Part shown: one piece after another, positions 4,861 to 6,931 of the stretch
How positions within the stretch are numbered: position 1 is the first letter of the stretch
How the letters are laid out: the number at the start of each line of letters is the position of its first letter
Assembly (NCBI GenBank): GCA_913052515.1
Contig: CAJXFJ010000086.1
Coordinates: 1-6,931 of the forward strand
Direction: 5' to 3'
DNA: 6,931 nt
Source of the DNA: an uncultured Flavobacteriales bacterium
GTDB taxonomy: Bacteria > Bacteroidota > Bacteroidia > Flavobacteriales > Vicingaceae
The notes under the pieces: generated by a model
Database searches by the model: none
What the model saw: the letters and a program-made list of their open reading frames with translations, nothing else
Told to the model about the DNA's origin: nothing
Position numbers and translations under genes: made by a program

Positions 4861-6931
4861 TTACTCTGATTGCTGTTCTCCGCAGTAAGGACAATAAAAA
4901 AAACCTTCATCTAATCTATTCTTACAACTTGAGCAAATAGTTATCTCATCAACAATAGATTTGAAAGGTATACTAGATTTGAAAGTGAAAATATCAGGAA
5001 TCTCTTTCAAAAAACTGGATTCATTTCCTTTTTCAGCAAGGAGAAATAAATTATCCTTTGCCCTTGTTATTGCAACATAAAATAGTCGTCTTTCTTCTTC
5101 AAGTAATAAATCATGATTTGATTTTTTAATAACTTGATAAATTCTATCTTCCATCCAAATATCTGGAAATCCACCACTGCCTTCTGAAAGACCAATAATA
5201 AAAACAGCTTTAGCTTCTAATCCTTTTGAAGCATGAATTGTTTTGTTTGAGACGTATTCTCTTTCTTGTTTAAATCGCTCAAAATAAGGGTTGTACATTT
5301 TGCTTCTTCGGTATAAAAACAAAATATCTTCCTTACCATAGCCTTTTCGTTTAAGTTTTCTTACTTGATTTAAAGCATATTCAATATTCTCTTCTTCAGT
5401 CTTTCCTGAATAAATATGAATCTTACTATTAGACTTTTTATTGGATTGAACGTTTTTTTCAACTTTAAACTTGTTGTGTTTTATTACTTCATTACTAGCT
5501 CCAACAATATGCTCTGTACTTCTGTAATTCATACTAAGCTTTATCGTTTCTGAATTCTCGAAGTGTTCTTTAAAATTTACAATATAGTCTACATTTGAGC
5601 CTCTAAAACCATAAATACTTTGCCAATCATCACCAACACAAAAAAGTTGGTTTTTTTCTGTGAGCAACAGTTTAATTAATTCAACTTGAAGGTTGTTTAC
5701 ATCTTGGAATTCATCAACTAATATATATTCAAACTTGCTTCTAAATTTATCTGCAATTTCTGTGTGATTCTTAAATAGTGAAATCGTTTTCGTAATCATA
5801 TCATTAAAGTCAAGATATGATTTGTTTGTACAATATGATTGATACTGATTTATGATTGGAACGGCAAGTTTATAAAAATCTCTCACCCTTTCATGTTGAT
5901 CTTTAGCTGACTGTTCTAATACTTTTGAAGTAGTAATATTTTCCACTTTTATCATGTCTATCACACGCATGGTCTGTCGAACAAAGTCTTTTACTTCTTT
6001 GTGGTAAGACTTAAATTCTTCCTCAAATGATAAAGCAGTTGAAAAATGGTAGTTTGAGGGGAGTCTATTCTTCACAATCCTTTCTAACACCAAATTAAAT
6101 AATGCGGTATCTTTTGTTTGATGTTCAAAGGTTTTAACTAATAGTTTATTTGCTTTATTAAATTGTTGCTCTTTTCCTTTTGTTGGGTAGCTCTTATTGC
6201 TAACATGCTCTAAGTATAAATTTGCTTCTGGTATAAAAAAATCAGGTCTAAAATTAAAGTCTCTGAAGTTTACTTGCGGTTCGTACTCAAATTTTACACT
6301 ATGTCTATAAAGCCAATCTGCAATATATTGCTCCGATTTGGATCGAACTTTTGTGCCATTTAAAGTTGTATAGTATTTGCCATCTTTTGGTAATTCTAGT
6401 CTTTGCTCGTTTTCTATATGAATTTTATCAATCATATAGTCGAGTATGTATCTTTTTAAATTGAGCAGATACTCGTTAGTTTCACAGTTTTCGATTAGGG
6501 TTTTGTGAACCACTTCAAATGCCGTTTCAGTAGCTGAATATTTTGCAAATTCGTTATTGTTAGCTTTTGTGTCACCAATTATTTTAAACTTATTGTCATA
6601 CTCATTAACACCGTAGTTTCTAAGAATACCATAGCAAAGACTGTGGAATGTTTTTAGCGTAATATTATCAATCCATTTGTACTTTTTTGTGAAAAAATAG
6701 CGTTCAGTATCTTTTTCCTTTGTACTTCGATTTTTATCTGCTAGAATTTCAGCATATTCTTCAGTTTCATCAGCTGTAATGATAAGCCGATCAATCATTT
6801 CATTGGCAGCATTTTTAGTAAAGGTAATTGCCAATATATTCGCAGGATTTACTCCTTTTTCTTCAATTAGATAAATCAGCTTTTGTAAAAGCGTTTTGGT
6901 TTTGCCTGAGCCTGCACCGGCTAATACAAGT
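4861..6931 (-). CDS. UvrD/HelD-like superfamily 1 helicase with nuclease-fold-like insert and C-terminal zinc ribbon, 5' end cut by window
   Basis: The frame is open to the right edge: 689 residues are visible and the N-terminus is missing. A TTG at 6834 is not the start, because the Walker A motif lies upstream of it. Motifs in visible numbering: I AGAGSGKT (4-11), Ia ITFTKNAANEM (35-45), Ib KTFHS (93-97), II VDEFQD (405-410), III GDDWQSIYGFRG (433-444), IV MNYRS (467-471), V TIHASKGLEA (564-573) and VI EERRLFYVAITRAK (612-625). All key ATPase residues are present. Only about 90 residues separate IV from V, so a large UvrD-type 2B domain is absent, as in helicase IV. Residues about 189-272 resemble the PD-(D/E)XK-like insert of HelD proteins (RSKSEQYIADWL with E200, RPDFF with D230, LEH at 240-242). 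Cys 666, 669, 680 and 683 form a zinc ribbon. ATP-driven DNA translocation is expected; a repair or phage-defence role is inference. Confidence 0.9.
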   Translation of the reverse strand, partial: LVLAGAGSGKTKTLLQKLIYLIEEKGVNPANILAITFTKNAANEMIDRLIITADETEEYAEILADKNRSTKEKDTERYFFTKKYKWIDNITLKTFHSLCYGILRNYGVNEYDNKFKIIGDTKANNNEFAKYSATETAFEVVHKTLIENCETNEYLLNLKRYILDYMIDKIHIENEQRLELPKDGKYYTTLNGTKVRSKSEQYIADWLYRHSVKFEYEPQVNFRDFNFRPDFFIPEANLYLEHVSNKSYPTKGKEQQFNKANKLLVKTFEHQTKDTALFNLVLERIVKNRLPSNYHFSTALSFEEEFKSYHKEVKDFVRQTMRVIDMIKVENITTSKVLEQSAKDQHERVRDFYKLAVPIINQYQSYCTNKSYLDFNDMITKTISLFKNHTEIADKFRSKFEYILVDEFQDVNNLQVELIKLLLTEKNQLFCVGDDWQSIYGFRGSNVDYIVNFKEHFENSETIKLSMNYRSTEHIVGASNEVIKHNKFKVEKNVQSNKKSNSKIHIYSGKTEEENIEYALNQVRKLKRKGYGKEDILFLYRRSKMYNPYFERFKQEREYVSNKTIHASKGLEAKAVFIIGLSEGSGGFPDIWMEDRIYQVIKKSNHDLLLEEERRLFYVAITRAKDNLFLLAEKGNESSFLKEIPDIFTFKSSIPFKSIVDEITICSSCKNRLDEGFFYCPYCGEQQSE

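Noticed and set aside
4896..4903. Run of eight A (T8 in the coding strand) near the end of the helicase gene as a possible frameshift site
   Set aside because: The reading frame continues through it into a good CPYCG zinc-ribbon half, so the normal frame is used and no alternative product is indicated.

Overview
The window looks like a chromosomal stretch of a Bacteroidota bacterium, probably a flavobacterium-like member. Four observations support this: a C-terminal type IX secretion (T9SS) type A sorting domain, signal peptides cleaved just before Gln, a Bacteroidota-type promoter (TTTG-N17-TATATTTG) and AT-rich DNA without Shine-Dalgarno sites. The genus cannot be told from the sequence. 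All five convincing genes lie on the minus strand, so transcription runs from right to left, and the genes at both window edges are cut.

Right part (4263-6931): a superfamily 1 (UvrD/HelD-like) helicase, cut at its N-terminus just upstream of an intact Walker A motif. It carries a nuclease-fold-like insert and a C-terminal zinc ribbon. A compact PAPS-dependent-type sulfotransferase follows 22 bp downstream. The helicase DNA looks more AT-rich than the envelope genes to the left, which would fit a transferred or defence-type gene, but that is inference.

Middle (3909-4262): a gap of about 350 bp with no convincing gene. It holds a perfect 10-bp inverted repeat, three AAGCTT sites spaced 11 and 22 bp apart, and two very short open frames that are only weak candidates.

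Left part (1-3908): three envelope or secreted proteins. The first in transcription order is a 279-residue outer-membrane beta-barrel-like protein. Next comes a 522-residue secreted protein with a T9SS sorting domain and propeller-like repeats. Last is an FG-GAP/VCBS-repeat protein with seven calcium-loop-like repeats, cut at the left edge. Between the barrel gene and the 522-residue gene lie a Bacteroidota promoter and a GC-rich pair of inverted palindromes that looks like a REP/BIME-type element. The cargo and barrel genes plausibly serve cell-surface functions through T9SS, but no specific substrate or partner can be read from the sequence. No tRNA, rRNA, CRISPR array, transposase or integrase is visible.
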